Shown here: positions 24,256 through 30,081 of the stretch, piece after piece | Numbering within the stretch: position 1 is the first letter of the stretch | Layout: every line of letters starts with the position of its first letter | DNA from: a virus | IMG/VR virus record: IMGVR_UViG_3300046791_000179 | Location: 1-39,716 of that record | Length of the DNA: 39,716 nucleotides | Direction: 5' to 3' (one strand) | Notes under the pieces: generated by a model | Told to the model about the DNA's origin: nothing | Seen by the model: only the letters and a program-made list of their open reading frames with translations | Database searches by the model: none | Program-made: the position numbers and the translations under genes

Positions 24256-24453
24256 TTATCCAATCCTCTGCTCATAGTTTTCCGGTAGTTCCGTGATGGC
24301 GATGTTGTGGAGATAAAGCTGAGCCTGAACAACATCTCTAAACTGGTAATCCCGAATATTGACGACGGGCTCTTTCTCATTGAAGTCTAGAGTGACTTTG
24401 ACTTCGATGGCTTTCCCGATCTTTTTCAACTCTCTGATTTGCTTGCTGGTCAT
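24256..24453 (-). CDS. Hypothetical protein with its own regulated promoter
   Basis: This 65-residue protein (MTSKQIRELKKIGKAIEVKV...) has an N-terminal helix and a beta-rich C-terminal half. ATG 24453 has an ideal AGGAGG upstream. A promoter with a dyad filling its spacer lies 24 bases before the ATG. It is the first gene of the block running down to the terminases. Function unknown. Confidence 0.7.
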   Translation of the reverse strand: MTSKQIRELKKIGKAIEVKVTLDFNEKEPVVNIRDYQFRDVVQAQLYLHNIAITELPENYEQRIG

Positions 24454-24476
24454 ATCAACCTCCTGTCTGCCCTCTT

Positions 24477-24505
24477 AGTCTATAGGACAACAATCCTATT
24501 GTCAA
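24477..24505 (-). promoter_or_regulatory. Sigma70-like promoter with operator dyad in the spacer
   Basis: On the minus strand a perfect TTGACA (24505-24500) is followed after 17 bases by TAGACT (24482-24477, 4 of 6). The spacer holds the dyad ATAGGA-ttgttg-TCCTAT (24499-24482). A dimeric repressor bound there would block polymerase. It would start a transcript near 24470 for the gene at 24453. Confidence 0.6.
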
Positions 24506-24541
24506 TACCCCAAGAAATTATTCACAGGTTTGTCACATTAA

Positions 24542-24709
24542 CTAGGTCTTTGAAAACGATACGAGTTTTCTATCTCTTTTAACCTTAAGCAGAAGGTATC
24601 GCAAGGAATTGGCCTGAACGCGATGGGCCTTGGAGCAATAAGATCTACCCTGAGACTTCTTTGCGAGGATGGGGAAGTAGCACCAATCACACTGGGTTTT
24701 TATGTTCAT
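24542..24709 (-). CDS. 55-residue zinc-ribbon protein, probably leaderless
   Basis: The frame ATG 24709 to TAG 24542 encodes MNIKTQCDWCYFPILAKKSQ followed by GRSYCSKAHRVQ. Cys7/Cys10 and Cys25/His29 form a likely zinc site, like the small YCS..CRxxAxR ribbons of phages. The C-terminus is strongly basic (LLKVKRDRKLV), consistent with nucleic-acid binding. The -10 box of a consensus promoter ends only 6 bases before the ATG, so the message would start at or next to the ATG without a ribosome site. Confidence 0.65.
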   Translation of the reverse strand: MNIKTQCDWCYFPILAKKSQGRSYCSKAHRVQANSLRYLLLKVKRDRKLVSFSKT

Positions 24710-24715
24710 AGCCTA

Positions 24716-24743
24716 ATTATAATCCTATTGCCGAGCCTGTCAA
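24716..24743 (-). promoter_or_regulatory. Consensus sigma70 promoter
   Basis: Perfect TTGACA (24743-24738), a 16-base spacer and perfect TATAAT (24721-24716) lie on the minus strand. Only TAGGCT separates the -10 box from ATG 24709. The spacer shares CAATAGGATT with the promoter at 24477-24505. Confidence 0.8.
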
Positions 24744-24745
24744 GG

Positions 24746-24961
24746 TTAACTTTTGGTGTAGGGCCTTTGAAAACCTCCGGCTCTAAAAGTGCAGAAAGGA
24801 TTGGTACACCACTTAGGCACGGTGGGGTTGTAGGTTTTGATGAGGACCCCCGTATCTTCACATTTAAGGCACCTGGGAGCCTTTTTGGGCTTTTGGGGTA
24901 GTCGAGGTCGTGTTTTCATTAAAAGTGGCTTAAATCGAGCCACGGAGGCCTTAAATCGCAC
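24746..24961 (-). CDS. Small zinc-ribbon protein
   Basis: The 71-residue product starts at GTG 24961 after AGAAGG. The basic N-terminus (FKPLLMKTRPRLPQKPKKAP) is followed by CLKC, then CTNPFC, making a four-Cys site (about residues 31-57). Nucleic-acid binding is plausible. It ends 3 bases before the consensus promoter. Confidence 0.6.
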   Translation of the reverse strand: MRFKASVARFKPLLMKTRPRLPQKPKKAPRCLKCEDTGVLIKTYNPTVPKWCTNPFCTFRAGGFQRPYTKS

Positions 24962-24964
24962 ATT

Positions 24965-25177
24965 TCAAGCCTTCTCTTCCACCTTCGCCACAAGATGACA
25001 CAAACAATTTGGGCAAGTAAAGTGAGCCGTTAAAGGAGCCTTAGAATCATAAAGATTCTCTTCTGCCTTCACGGGGCCTTGATTAGAGCGGCAGATGCAA
25101 TAACGAATTTGGAATTCGCTTGGCGGTGGCTGAATATTGGAATTCCATCCCCCGCATTGACTACATTTCTCAGCCAT
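24965..25177 (-). CDS. Small multi-Cys zinc protein
   Basis: This 70-residue protein carries CSQCGGW near the N-terminus, RYCICRSN in the middle and CPNCLCH near the end, enough for one or two zinc sites. ATG 25177 follows GGAGAAGAATA and overlaps the upstream gene by 8 bases. Function unknown. Confidence 0.65.
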   Translation of the reverse strand: MAEKCSQCGGWNSNIQPPPSEFQIRYCICRSNQGPVKAEENLYDSKAPLTAHFTCPNCLCHLVAKVEEKA

Positions 25178-25370
25178 TATTCTTCTCCAATATTAAGTCT
25201 TCTTCTTTTCTCACATTCCTAACTGTCACAACCCCATCTTTGTTGTCTATGAACATAAATAATTGGCCACGAGGAAAGGTACGGAAATTTCTAAAAAGAT
25301 GCCCGGAATATCTTACCCCCTCAATAGTCAGACAATCTATTGTTTCTTCATAAGAAAATTCCAATTTCAT
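25170..25370 (-). CDS. Hypothetical beta-rich protein
   Basis: This 66-residue protein (MKLEFSYEETIDCLTIEGVR...) has alternating hydrophobic strands and a charged C-terminus. ATG 25370 has GAGGAGG upstream and shares ATGA-type overlap with the previous gene. No recognised domain. Confidence 0.6.
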   Translation of the reverse strand: MKLEFSYEETIDCLTIEGVRYSGHLFRNFRTFPRGQLFMFIDNKDGVVTVRNVRKEEDLILEKNNG

Positions 25371-25615
25371 TCTATTTCCTCCTCCGGCCAGTCTATTTCT
25401 TCTTTAATTGCTTGATTCTTTCTTTGAAACTTTGGATGTGTCTCGTGATATTGAGCCGTAACTTCAGCGCCTGTTTGTGGTTTACTGTAACCTCCCACCG
25501 TATAAAACTCTGTCTTATGCCCCAAAGTATCATGGGCATTCTTTTCCGAATCATCACCTAACTGCTTATTTCTACAAGTGATGCAGTAAGGAACTTTACG
25601 GAATGAAGCGGTCAT
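25367..25615 (-). CDS. Hypothetical protein with CxxC and His pairs
   Basis: The product is 82 residues with CITC near residue 11 and spaced His residues in NAHDTLGHKTEF, which could complete a zinc site. The C-terminus is acidic. ATG 25615 shares ATGA with the replication gene stop. Confidence 0.6.
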   Translation of the reverse strand: MTASFRKVPYCITCRNKQLGDDSEKNAHDTLGHKTEFYTVGGYSKPQTGAEVTAQYHETHPKFQRKNQAIKEEIDWPEEEIE

Positions 25616-26421
25616 AAAATCTTTAGGGTCGCTAGTTGAGGCAACGGGCCGTTTAATTTAAGTTCGTACTTCTTAGCTAAACCCTTCCAGAGAGGATTAT
25701 CTACAAGTGCATTAATAGCCGGGCAAAAGGCGACAACTGAATAACCCTGAGTCCGATACCAGTCGTTGTCGGTTGAAAGGTAAACGTCCCAAAGGGCCAT
25801 AACCCCCCAAGCCATGTAAGCCCGAACCTGAGGCCGAAGCAGGGAAGCCTCCTTGCCACTGAATCGAAAGACGGCCCCCGGCTTCTTACGCTCCCAGGTT
25901 GCTTTTAGGTGGGCTATCGTTTCTTTCCAAAAGACGTCTCTCGGATGTTCAACTTGAAGTTTAAGTTTACTTTCGTTTTTAGAAGAAGAGGCTGAGGGTA
26001 CCTCAGCAATATTCTTTAAGTCTTTTATAGCTTCTAGCTTCTTAGCTTCTAGCTTCTTAGGCGTTAGGTTGGCGTTAGGTTGGTGTTTCGAGTAATACCT
26101 CTTCTGGCGAATGTTGTTAGATTCTCTTTCATTTTCCTCACGAATCATACGGCGTGAAATAAGCGTTAGTTTTTCGTTAGACTCCGTTAGGTTTAAAACA
26201 TTCTTCCTTTTTAGGCCTTCCAAGATAGTCCTGAATTTTAGCCACTCTATACCTACCATTTGGGCTAAATCCTGAACCGATCCAACCATCCTCCCGCGCT
26301 CCGGGGCGTTCCATAAAAAGCATAAAAGATCCATCCAGACAGCCCTTTCTTCCAGGGTCAGGATACGAGTATCATAAAGATAGTCTTGGGGGTAAAACTT
26401 CATAAAAGGCATCTTAGCCAT
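25612..26421 (-). CDS. DUF1376-like replication initiator candidate
   Basis: This 269-residue protein starts MAKMPFMKFYPQDYLYDTRI at ATG 26421 after GAGGGGGT. The N-terminal 100 residues form a winged-helix-like region with TLEERAVWMDLLCFLWNAPE and DLAQMVGIEWLKFRTILEGL, typical of DUF1376/YdaU and replication-initiator proteins. A linker (about 115-175) contains the duplicated PKKLEAKKLEA. The C-terminal WERKKPGAVFRFSGKEASLL region may recruit host factors. Since no polymerase, primase or helicase gene is recognised, this is the best candidate for starting replication with the host replisome. Confidence 0.65.
   Translation of the reverse strand: MAKMPFMKFYPQDYLYDTRILTLEERAVWMDLLCFLWNAPERGRMVGSVQDLAQMVGIEWLKFRTILEGLKRKNVLNLTESNEKLTLISRRMIREENERESNNIRQKRYYSKHQPNANLTPKKLEAKKLEAIKDLKNIAEVPSASSSKNESKLKLQVEHPRDVFWKETIAHLKATWERKKPGAVFRFSGKEASLLRPQVRAYMAWGVMALWDVYLSTDNDWYRTQGYSVVAFCPAINALVDNPLWKGLAKKYELKLNGPLPQLATLKIL
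26028..26057. repeat. Perfect 15-base tandem duplication in the replication gene
   Basis: TAGCTTCTAGCTTCT occurs twice in direct succession (26028-26042 and 26043-26057), encoding the duplicated KLEAK unit. It adjoins the CGTTAG repeat cluster. Confidence 0.85.
26061..26190. repeat. Iteron-like CGTTAG repeats (candidate replication origin)
   Basis: GCGTTAGGTTG is tandemly repeated at 26061-26071 and 26072-26082. CGTTAG also occurs at 26164-26169, 26175-26180 and 26185-26190, 10-11 bases apart, roughly one helical turn. All lie inside the replication-initiator-like gene, as the lambda origin iterons lie inside gene O. The origin role is inferred. Confidence 0.5.
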
Positions 26422-26446
26422 ACTACCCCCTCGATCTATTGGGAGT

Positions 26447-26483
26447 AAAAAATACCCGTTCCTTGCGAGGGGCAAGGACGGGG
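26447..26483 (-). terminator. Intrinsic terminator 3 of the tandem array
   Basis: In the transcript CCCGTCCTTGC pairs with GCAAGGAACGGG (one bulged A, loop CCCTC), followed by TATTTTTT. It ends 26 bases before the ATG of the replication gene. Confidence 0.8.
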
Positions 26484-26484
26484 T

Positions 26485-26525
26485 AAAAAGAAAGCCCCTG
26501 ATTCCGGTTAAGGAACCAAGGGCTT
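26485..26525 (-). terminator. Intrinsic terminator 2 of the tandem array
   Basis: AAGCCCTTGGTTCC and GGAATCAGGGGCTT form a 14-pair stem with two G-U pairs around a TTAACC loop, followed by TCTTTTT on the minus strand. Confidence 0.85.
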
Positions 26526-26531
26526 CTCTTT

Positions 26532-26593
26532 AAAAAAAATTGCCGAGGCTGACTAAAACTAAGTTCGGGCGAACAGAGGTCAACGCTCGGCAA
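26532..26593 (-). terminator. Intrinsic terminator 1 of the tandem array
   Basis: TTGCCGAG pairs perfectly with CTCGGCAA and is followed by eight T. The 38-base loop contains the smaller hairpin GTTCG-CC-CGAAC (26574-26563) and a TGAC/GTCA pair, giving a nested structure. Confidence 0.8.
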
Positions 26594-26632
26594 AATCGAT
26601 TTTATTTTTATGTTCGCCCTAAACATAGAAAG

Positions 26633-26661
26633 AGTTTATTTATCTAATGCGTTTCTGTAAA
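26633..26661 (-). promoter_or_regulatory. Promoter of the leader RNA before the replication gene
   Basis: TTTACA (26661-26656), a 17-base spacer and TAAACT (26638-26633) lie on the minus strand. Six bases separate the -10 box from ATG 26626, the same geometry as the promoters at 32374-32402 and 24716-24743. Confidence 0.55.
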
Positions 26662-26670
26662 GAAAATTTT

Positions 26671-26910
26671 TCACTCTTTTCTGTCCCCGTCTAAGATTAT
26701 GGGAATATCTAGCTTCTGCATAATAGCCCGGGCATTCCTGTTGATTCTTTCAAGTTTCCACGATACCTCTTTCTTGTAATCCTTCCAATCGTTAAAGTGG
26801 AACCAAAGAACCAAGCCTAGAATCACCGCCGGGAAACCGATCCGGATAAGAACAAAGTCTAGGATCTCCCTGTATTCTGCGAATTTAGATGGCTGATTTT
26901 GTTCAGGCAC
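26671..26910 (-). CDS. Small single-pass membrane protein (paralogue of 35735-35989)
   Basis: The 79-residue product starts at GTG 26910, 9 bases after the upstream stop. One membrane helix (about 20-41, FVLIRIGFPAVILGLVLWFH) is followed by a charged coiled coil (WKDYKKEVSWKLERINRNAR). The same layout and the R-[IV]-G-F-P motif recur in the protein beside the endolysin. It could act in lysis, membrane anchoring or exclusion. It is the last gene before the leader RNA. Confidence 0.65.
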   Translation of the reverse strand: MPEQNQPSKFAEYREILDFVLIRIGFPAVILGLVLWFHFNDWKDYKKEVSWKLERINRNARAIMQKLDIPIILDGDRKE

Positions 26911-26919
26911 CCTTAAATA

Positions 26920-27681
26920 CTACTTCTTTTTAGCAAAACCTAGATGAGAAGATTCCTTAATCCAGGTGTAGTCCCATCCCTTCTGATCGAAATATTCTTG
27001 TAAAGGGATACTCACATGGTCATAGGCGTCATGAAACCAGATCCGGCCTTGAGAAGACATACGAGGGAGGAGGATTTCCAAATCCGGGACAATTAACTCG
27101 AACTTATGGGCAGAGTCATGAAAGACGAAATCTATCTTCTTAGGTAGTTCTTTATTCACGTTCTTAAACTCTTTTTTATACATCTTAAACTGGCCGGGGA
27201 AATCCATATGATTAACATGGAAGTTCCTTATCTCGGTGTCAAAAGTCGTTAGCTTCCCTCCCCCAGATTTAAGTAATCCAAGCATAATCCAGCAGGTTGA
27301 ATAGCCCCGCCCAGTGCCAAGTTCCACGACATCTTTCGGCTTAAAAGAAGCGATCTCTTCCATCAACCTTTCCCCAAACTCAGACTCGATGGCCAGAGTA
27401 TCCCCCACAACAAAGTGATAGCCCCCGTATCGGAGCCCATTTCCTTGATGATCCTTGGGGTATTCTTTGGTGAGAGCTTTTAATTTCTCTACATAGAATT
27501 CTAAAGGTTCAACAGGGGGCATAAAGTAAGTTAAGCCTGTTACCTCTTCCCCTCCAAAGGCTTCACATAGACATTGACGGGCGTTGCATTGTTCAAGGGG
27601 GCCTTCATAATGGGTTCGGCGGGGATGTTCACAAGATCGACAAAGATCACGGGAAGCTTCTGGAAGGTTAATCAAATTCAT
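26920..27681 (-). CDS. Methyltransferase with N-terminal zinc module
   Basis: The 253-residue protein opens with Cys14, Cys17, His19, His24, Cys32, Cys37 and Cys39 in the same spacing as the 67-residue zinc protein at 13927-14130. Residues about 80-250 form a class I SAM-dependent fold of the Methyltransf_24 type. It shows VVELGTGRGYSTCWIML (118-134), TTFDTEIR, KIDFVFHDSAHKFELIVPDL and GRIWFHDAYDH. ATG 27681 follows GGGGAAGAGAA. A small-molecule or sugar methyltransferase is likely; the substrate is unknown. Confidence 0.8.
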   Translation of the reverse strand: MNLINLPEASRDLCRSCEHPRRTHYEGPLEQCNARQCLCEAFGGEEVTGLTYFMPPVEPLEFYVEKLKALTKEYPKDHQGNGLRYGGYHFVVGDTLAIESEFGERLMEEIASFKPKDVVELGTGRGYSTCWIMLGLLKSGGGKLTTFDTEIRNFHVNHMDFPGQFKMYKKEFKNVNKELPKKIDFVFHDSAHKFELIVPDLEILLPRMSSQGRIWFHDAYDHVSIPLQEYFDQKGWDYTWIKESSHLGFAKKK

Positions 27682-27857
27682 TTCTCTTCCCCTACAAATC
27701 TGCCTGAATTTAGATCAACTGTTATAAGCCGTCCATTTTTCTTAATAACTTCTTTGTACCGTTCTAAAGCTTCTTCTTTTTCCTGATTATCTATTCGCAA
27801 CCCACGGCAAGTGTTAAATATTTCAGGGTAGATTAATTTAGCCAACCACCTTCTCAT
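27678..27857 (-). CDS. Hypothetical 59-residue protein
   Basis: ATG 27857 (MRRWLAKLIYPEIFNTCRGL...) shares ATGA with the upstream stop and has AAGGGAAAAGAA before it. A charged helix (EEALERYKEVIKKNGR) precedes a short beta C-terminus. Function unknown. Confidence 0.6.
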   Translation of the reverse strand: MRRWLAKLIYPEIFNTCRGLRIDNQEKEEALERYKEVIKKNGRLITVDLNSGRFVGEEK

Positions 27858-28108
27858 TTCTTTTCCCTTTGCGATTTGTAGGTTTCTAAAGCTAATCGTG
27901 CATAAACAATCGCGTCGCCAGAACAATTTTCTTTTATATTGACCAGTCCTGAAACTAGGATCTCCGCCCTCTTCCTTTCTTCCTCGACCCCTTGGGCGTA
28001 GCCTTCACGAAAACCTTTAGACTTCCAATAATGATTGAGTCTTGCGGTGTCATTGGTTCGACTGGGATCATTTAATTTTAAACCCATCTCTGCTTCTTTC
28101 AGGTTCAT
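27854..28108 (-). CDS. Hypothetical helical protein
   Basis: This 84-residue, mostly helical protein contains FREGYAQGVEEERKRAEILV and a C-terminal CSGDAIVYARLALETYK segment of a type common in phage early regions. Coupled by ATGA on both sides. It shares its helix style with the next gene upstream (FAEGFLEGREAGVREAL), which may be a distant paralogue. Confidence 0.6.
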   Translation of the reverse strand: MNLKEAEMGLKLNDPSRTNDTARLNHYWKSKGFREGYAQGVEEERKRAEILVSGLVNIKENCSGDAIVYARLALETYKSQREKK

Positions 28109-28362
28109 TGTTTATTCTTAAGTAGATCCAGAATCTTAGTTTCTATTTGGCGCGGGATAACGAGGTCGCACTGAGTTGATGTCCCGCTCCAACCACCGCA
28201 CCTTTCCAAAGTACATTCATGCTCGTATTTTTCTATTACTGCCAATGCCTCTCTAACCCCAGCCTCTCGGCCTTCGAGGAAACCTTCTGCAAATTTTTCC
28301 TTCTCGACATTCCAAGTAAATTTACTGAGAATCTTTTCTGCTTCCTCTTTGGTCATCGTCAT
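28105..28362 (-). CDS. Hypothetical helical protein
   Basis: ATG 28362 (MTMTKEEAEKILSKFTWNVE...) shares ATGA with the preceding stop, giving 85 residues; an in-frame ATG follows 6 bases later. It contains KFAEGFLEGREAGVREALAV and a Cys pair around CGGWSGTSTQC. Function unknown. Confidence 0.6.
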   Translation of the reverse strand: MTMTKEEAEKILSKFTWNVEKEKFAEGFLEGREAGVREALAVIEKYEHECTLERCGGWSGTSTQCDLVIPRQIETKILDLLKNKQ

Positions 28363-28502
28363 TTGAATATCCGGTATGGATTTATTGCTCGCCCCTTGCG
28401 TGACCAAAGCCGTCCAAAAACTCCAAGAGAGTAACAACGTCGCTCAGACTCATTCATAAAGAACCATTTGATTGAAAATATAATTTGTTTGGTCATTGTC
28501 AT
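28359..28502 (-). CDS. Small basic 47-residue protein
   Basis: ATG 28502 starts MTMTKQIIFSIKWFFMNESE and ends 4 bases into the next gene (ATGA). It fills the gap between two genes. No ribosome site is visible. The opening MTMTK is repeated in the following gene, with a near-identical ATGAC[AG]ATGACCAAA sequence, suggesting a duplicated start region. Confidence 0.45.
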   Translation of the reverse strand: MTMTKQIIFSIKWFFMNESERRCYSLGVFGRLWSRKGRAINPYRIFK

Positions 28503-28506
28503 GGCT

Positions 28507-28749
28507 TTAATAATATCCTGGGAAATCGGTGTAATCGCGCCCACACCCACTGCATTTCCACCAAACATGCGGCTCATAGTAAGAAGGTTCAATCGGTACG
28601 CTAGCCGTCAACATATGCGGAAGACGTTTCCGACATTTGAAACACCATTTGAGCCGATTGCGTTTCCGCAAAGCCACTTGTTTTGTTTTCGGTCCTCGGT
28701 TGATATTGAGAATAGTCCCATCGCTTAAATTATATTGTTCGCATCCCAT
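28507..28749 (-). CDS. Conserved phage zinc-ribbon protein
   Basis: This 80-residue protein has WCFKCRKRLPH (Cys36, Cys39), PSYYEPHVWWKCSGCGRDYT (Cys66, Cys69) and DFPG near its end. This W-C-x-x-C-R-K-R-L-P-H ... P-S-Y-Y-E-P ... C-S-x-C-G-x-D-x-T-x-F-P-G pattern is recurrent in phages. A four-Cys zinc site is clear. The ATG lies directly after the upstream TAG. Role unknown. Confidence 0.75.
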   Translation of the reverse strand: MGCEQYNLSDGTILNINRGPKTKQVALRKRNRLKWCFKCRKRLPHMLTASVPIEPSYYEPHVWWKCSGCGRDYTDFPGYY

Positions 28750-29289
28750 CTATTTGTCCTGCCTCTGTTCATTTCCGTACTTCTCAAGTAAAGCCAAAAG
28801 CCTCGGGCGATATTCTTTAGCGTGAGTCCCATTGTTCCAATCCACTCCATGCGACAGGCCTCGTATGGTGTTTATTATTTCTCTCTTGTCCATATCCAAT
28901 TGAATGTTTGCGTTCATTTCGTTTCGGAGGTCGGATTCCAGTTCTTGAACTTTTATTTCTAAACGGTTCCGTGCCACACTGGCTGATGCTTCGCAATCCA
29001 AAGTTCTTTCGAGAACGTCTTTAGCTTTGTTGTTCAGATCCCGTAACTTCTCCACCCTCTTCCTCAGTTCCTCTCGCTCGGCTTCCAATTGTTTAATTCT
29101 CTTTTCGTCATTCCATTTTTGTTTAGACCATTCGAGTTGTTCGGCAAGCAGGGCGTCACGCTCAGCCTTAAATTCTGCGATGATATTGTCAGCTTGAACA
29201 CACGCGAATCCTGGCTTATGAGAAAAGTTTTCCTTTAAATACTGGGTGAATTTCTCTTGCTGATCGTCAAATGTCGCTTTATCTTCCAC
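28750..29289 (-). CDS. Coiled-coil protein
   Basis: GTG 29289 is chosen because GAGGAG lies 7 bases upstream, giving 179 residues. Most of it (about 30-150) is a continuous Glu/Lys/Arg coiled coil. It shares the phrase ERDALLAE with its upstream neighbour, suggesting a local duplication. Function unknown. Confidence 0.6.
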   Translation of the reverse strand: MEDKATFDDQQEKFTQYLKENFSHKPGFACVQADNIIAEFKAERDALLAEQLEWSKQKWNDEKRIKQLEAEREELRKRVEKLRDLNNKAKDVLERTLDCEASASVARNRLEIKVQELESDLRNEMNANIQLDMDKREIINTIRGLSHGVDWNNGTHAKEYRPRLLALLEKYGNEQRQDK

Positions 29290-29569
29290 GTTCCAACTCC
29301 TCGATTTTCTTTTTAAGGCTTTCGTTTTCTGCGAGCAGGGCGTCGCGTTCTTTCCAACAATAAGCACCTTTAAATAAATGATCGGGAATATCCACAAACA
29401 TTTTTAATGGACAAGCATTTACATGATCTTCTCCTATCCTAGTCTTATGTGTTCCGCAAAACGGACACTGAATCGGTGTCGCTTTATCTGAATCGCTGTT
29501 GGTCATTCGAGTGCCTTTGCACTTATGAATTTGTTGTGGTTCTTGAGAACCGCACACTATACAAGTCAT
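29279..29569 (-). CDS. Two-finger zinc protein with coiled-coil tail
   Basis: This 96-residue protein contains CIVCGSQEPQQIHKC (about 3-17) and CPFCGTHKTRIGEDHVNACP (about 35-54), two likely zinc sites. A helix with ERDALLAENESLKKKIEELE ends the protein. ATG 29569 shares ATGA with the upstream stop. Function unknown. Confidence 0.65.
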   Translation of the reverse strand: MTCIVCGSQEPQQIHKCKGTRMTNSDSDKATPIQCPFCGTHKTRIGEDHVNACPLKMFVDIPDHLFKGAYCWKERDALLAENESLKKKIEELERGR

Positions 29570-29775
29570 TTCTTTTTCCTGTCAGAGTTTAAATTCAACA
29601 TAATTTCATTTAAAGCTCCCTGCCATCGAGCATTTTCAAGATTTATTCCCATCTGAATTCCTTGCTGAACTTTTTCAGATATAATTTCCCAGGTCAGATT
29701 TTGTTTTTTCATCCAAACATCCATTTGTCGAACTTGGTCAATTGTATAACCATATAACGAATATTCTTTTTGCAT
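29566..29775 (-). CDS. Hypothetical protein
   Basis: The 69-residue product (MQKEYSLYGYTIDQVRQMDV...) is helical. ATG 29775 has AAGGAGAAGAA directly upstream, and a structured 100-base segment precedes it. Function unknown. Confidence 0.6.
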   Translation of the reverse strand: MQKEYSLYGYTIDQVRQMDVWMKKQNLTWEIISEKVQQGIQMGINLENARWQGALNEIMLNLNSDRKKK

Positions 29776-29793
29776 TTCTTCTCCTTAAATTCT

Positions 29794-29877
29794 GGCGGTT
29801 TCCAGGTCGCTCTGACCTTCGGAGTACGATATCTTCATAGGCCTTGACCGAAGAAAGACAGCCCTCGATGAACCGCC
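29794..29877 (-). ncRNA. Structured 84-base leader candidate
   Basis: In the transcript GGCGGTT (29877-29871) pairs with AACCGCC (29800-29794). This encloses CTTCGG/CCGAAG (29853-29848 with 29822-29817) and AGGTC/GACCT (29818-29814 with 29808-29804). The two inner stems overlap by two bases, so one must shorten. The result looks like a three-way junction just before a strong ribosome site. A 33-codon frame (29886-29785) is an alternative reading. Confidence 0.35.
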
Positions 29878-29892
29878 ACGGTCCATTAAGAC

Positions 29893-30081
29893 CTAAATCT
29901 TTTTCTTCTCATTGGGAATCCAATAAACAAGGTGGCATCTTTCACAGACCTCTATTTCTCCATCTCTCATTCCAATACGTCGTATCGTCATGGTGGACTC
30001 ATCATGAAAAACCATATTAACTGGAATCGGTTTATGACCGACTAGTGTGCAGATGAACCAGAACTTAAGAAACCAAATCAC
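29893..30081 (-). CDS. Hypothetical protein with CxxC
   Basis: This 62-residue protein has a hydrophobic N-terminus (MIWFLKFWFICTLVGHKPIP) and CERCHLVYW near the end, which with earlier Cys/His could bind zinc. GTG 30081 shares GTGA with the preceding stop after GGAGAAAA. Function unknown. Confidence 0.55.
   Translation of the reverse strand: MIWFLKFWFICTLVGHKPIPVNMVFHDESTMTIRRIGMRDGEIEVCERCHLVYWIPNEKKKI

Larger units (their letters stand above)
26423..26626 (-). ncRNA. Structured leader / attenuator RNA candidate
   Basis: The predicted transcript from the promoter at 26633-26661 would begin near 26626. It carries a 5' GGGCGAACA (26619-26611) whose complement TGTTCGCCC lies at 26575-26567 inside the loop of terminator 1. 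A palindrome AAAATCGATTTT (26603-26592) lies between, and two further terminators follow. Pairing of the 5' element with the loop would compete with terminator 1, as in attenuators. The region also holds an open 67-codon frame (ATG 26626), whose product looks random, so RNA function is preferred. Confidence 0.5.

Noticed and set aside
24623-24901. Plus-strand 92-codon frame
   Set aside because: It runs antisense through two zinc-ribbon genes and a consensus promoter, has no ribosome site, and its product resembles no protein.
26423-26626. A 67-residue protein from ATG 26626
   Set aside because: The frame crosses three terminator hairpins with U-tracts, and its product is compositionally random with Phe runs from the T-tracts. 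RNA function is the simpler reading.
29794-29877. A 7-base terminal stem enclosing 84 bases, tRNA-like in size
   Set aside because: There is no T-arm with a TTC-type loop next to the terminal stem, no recognisable anticodon arm, and no CCA or normal discriminator context.
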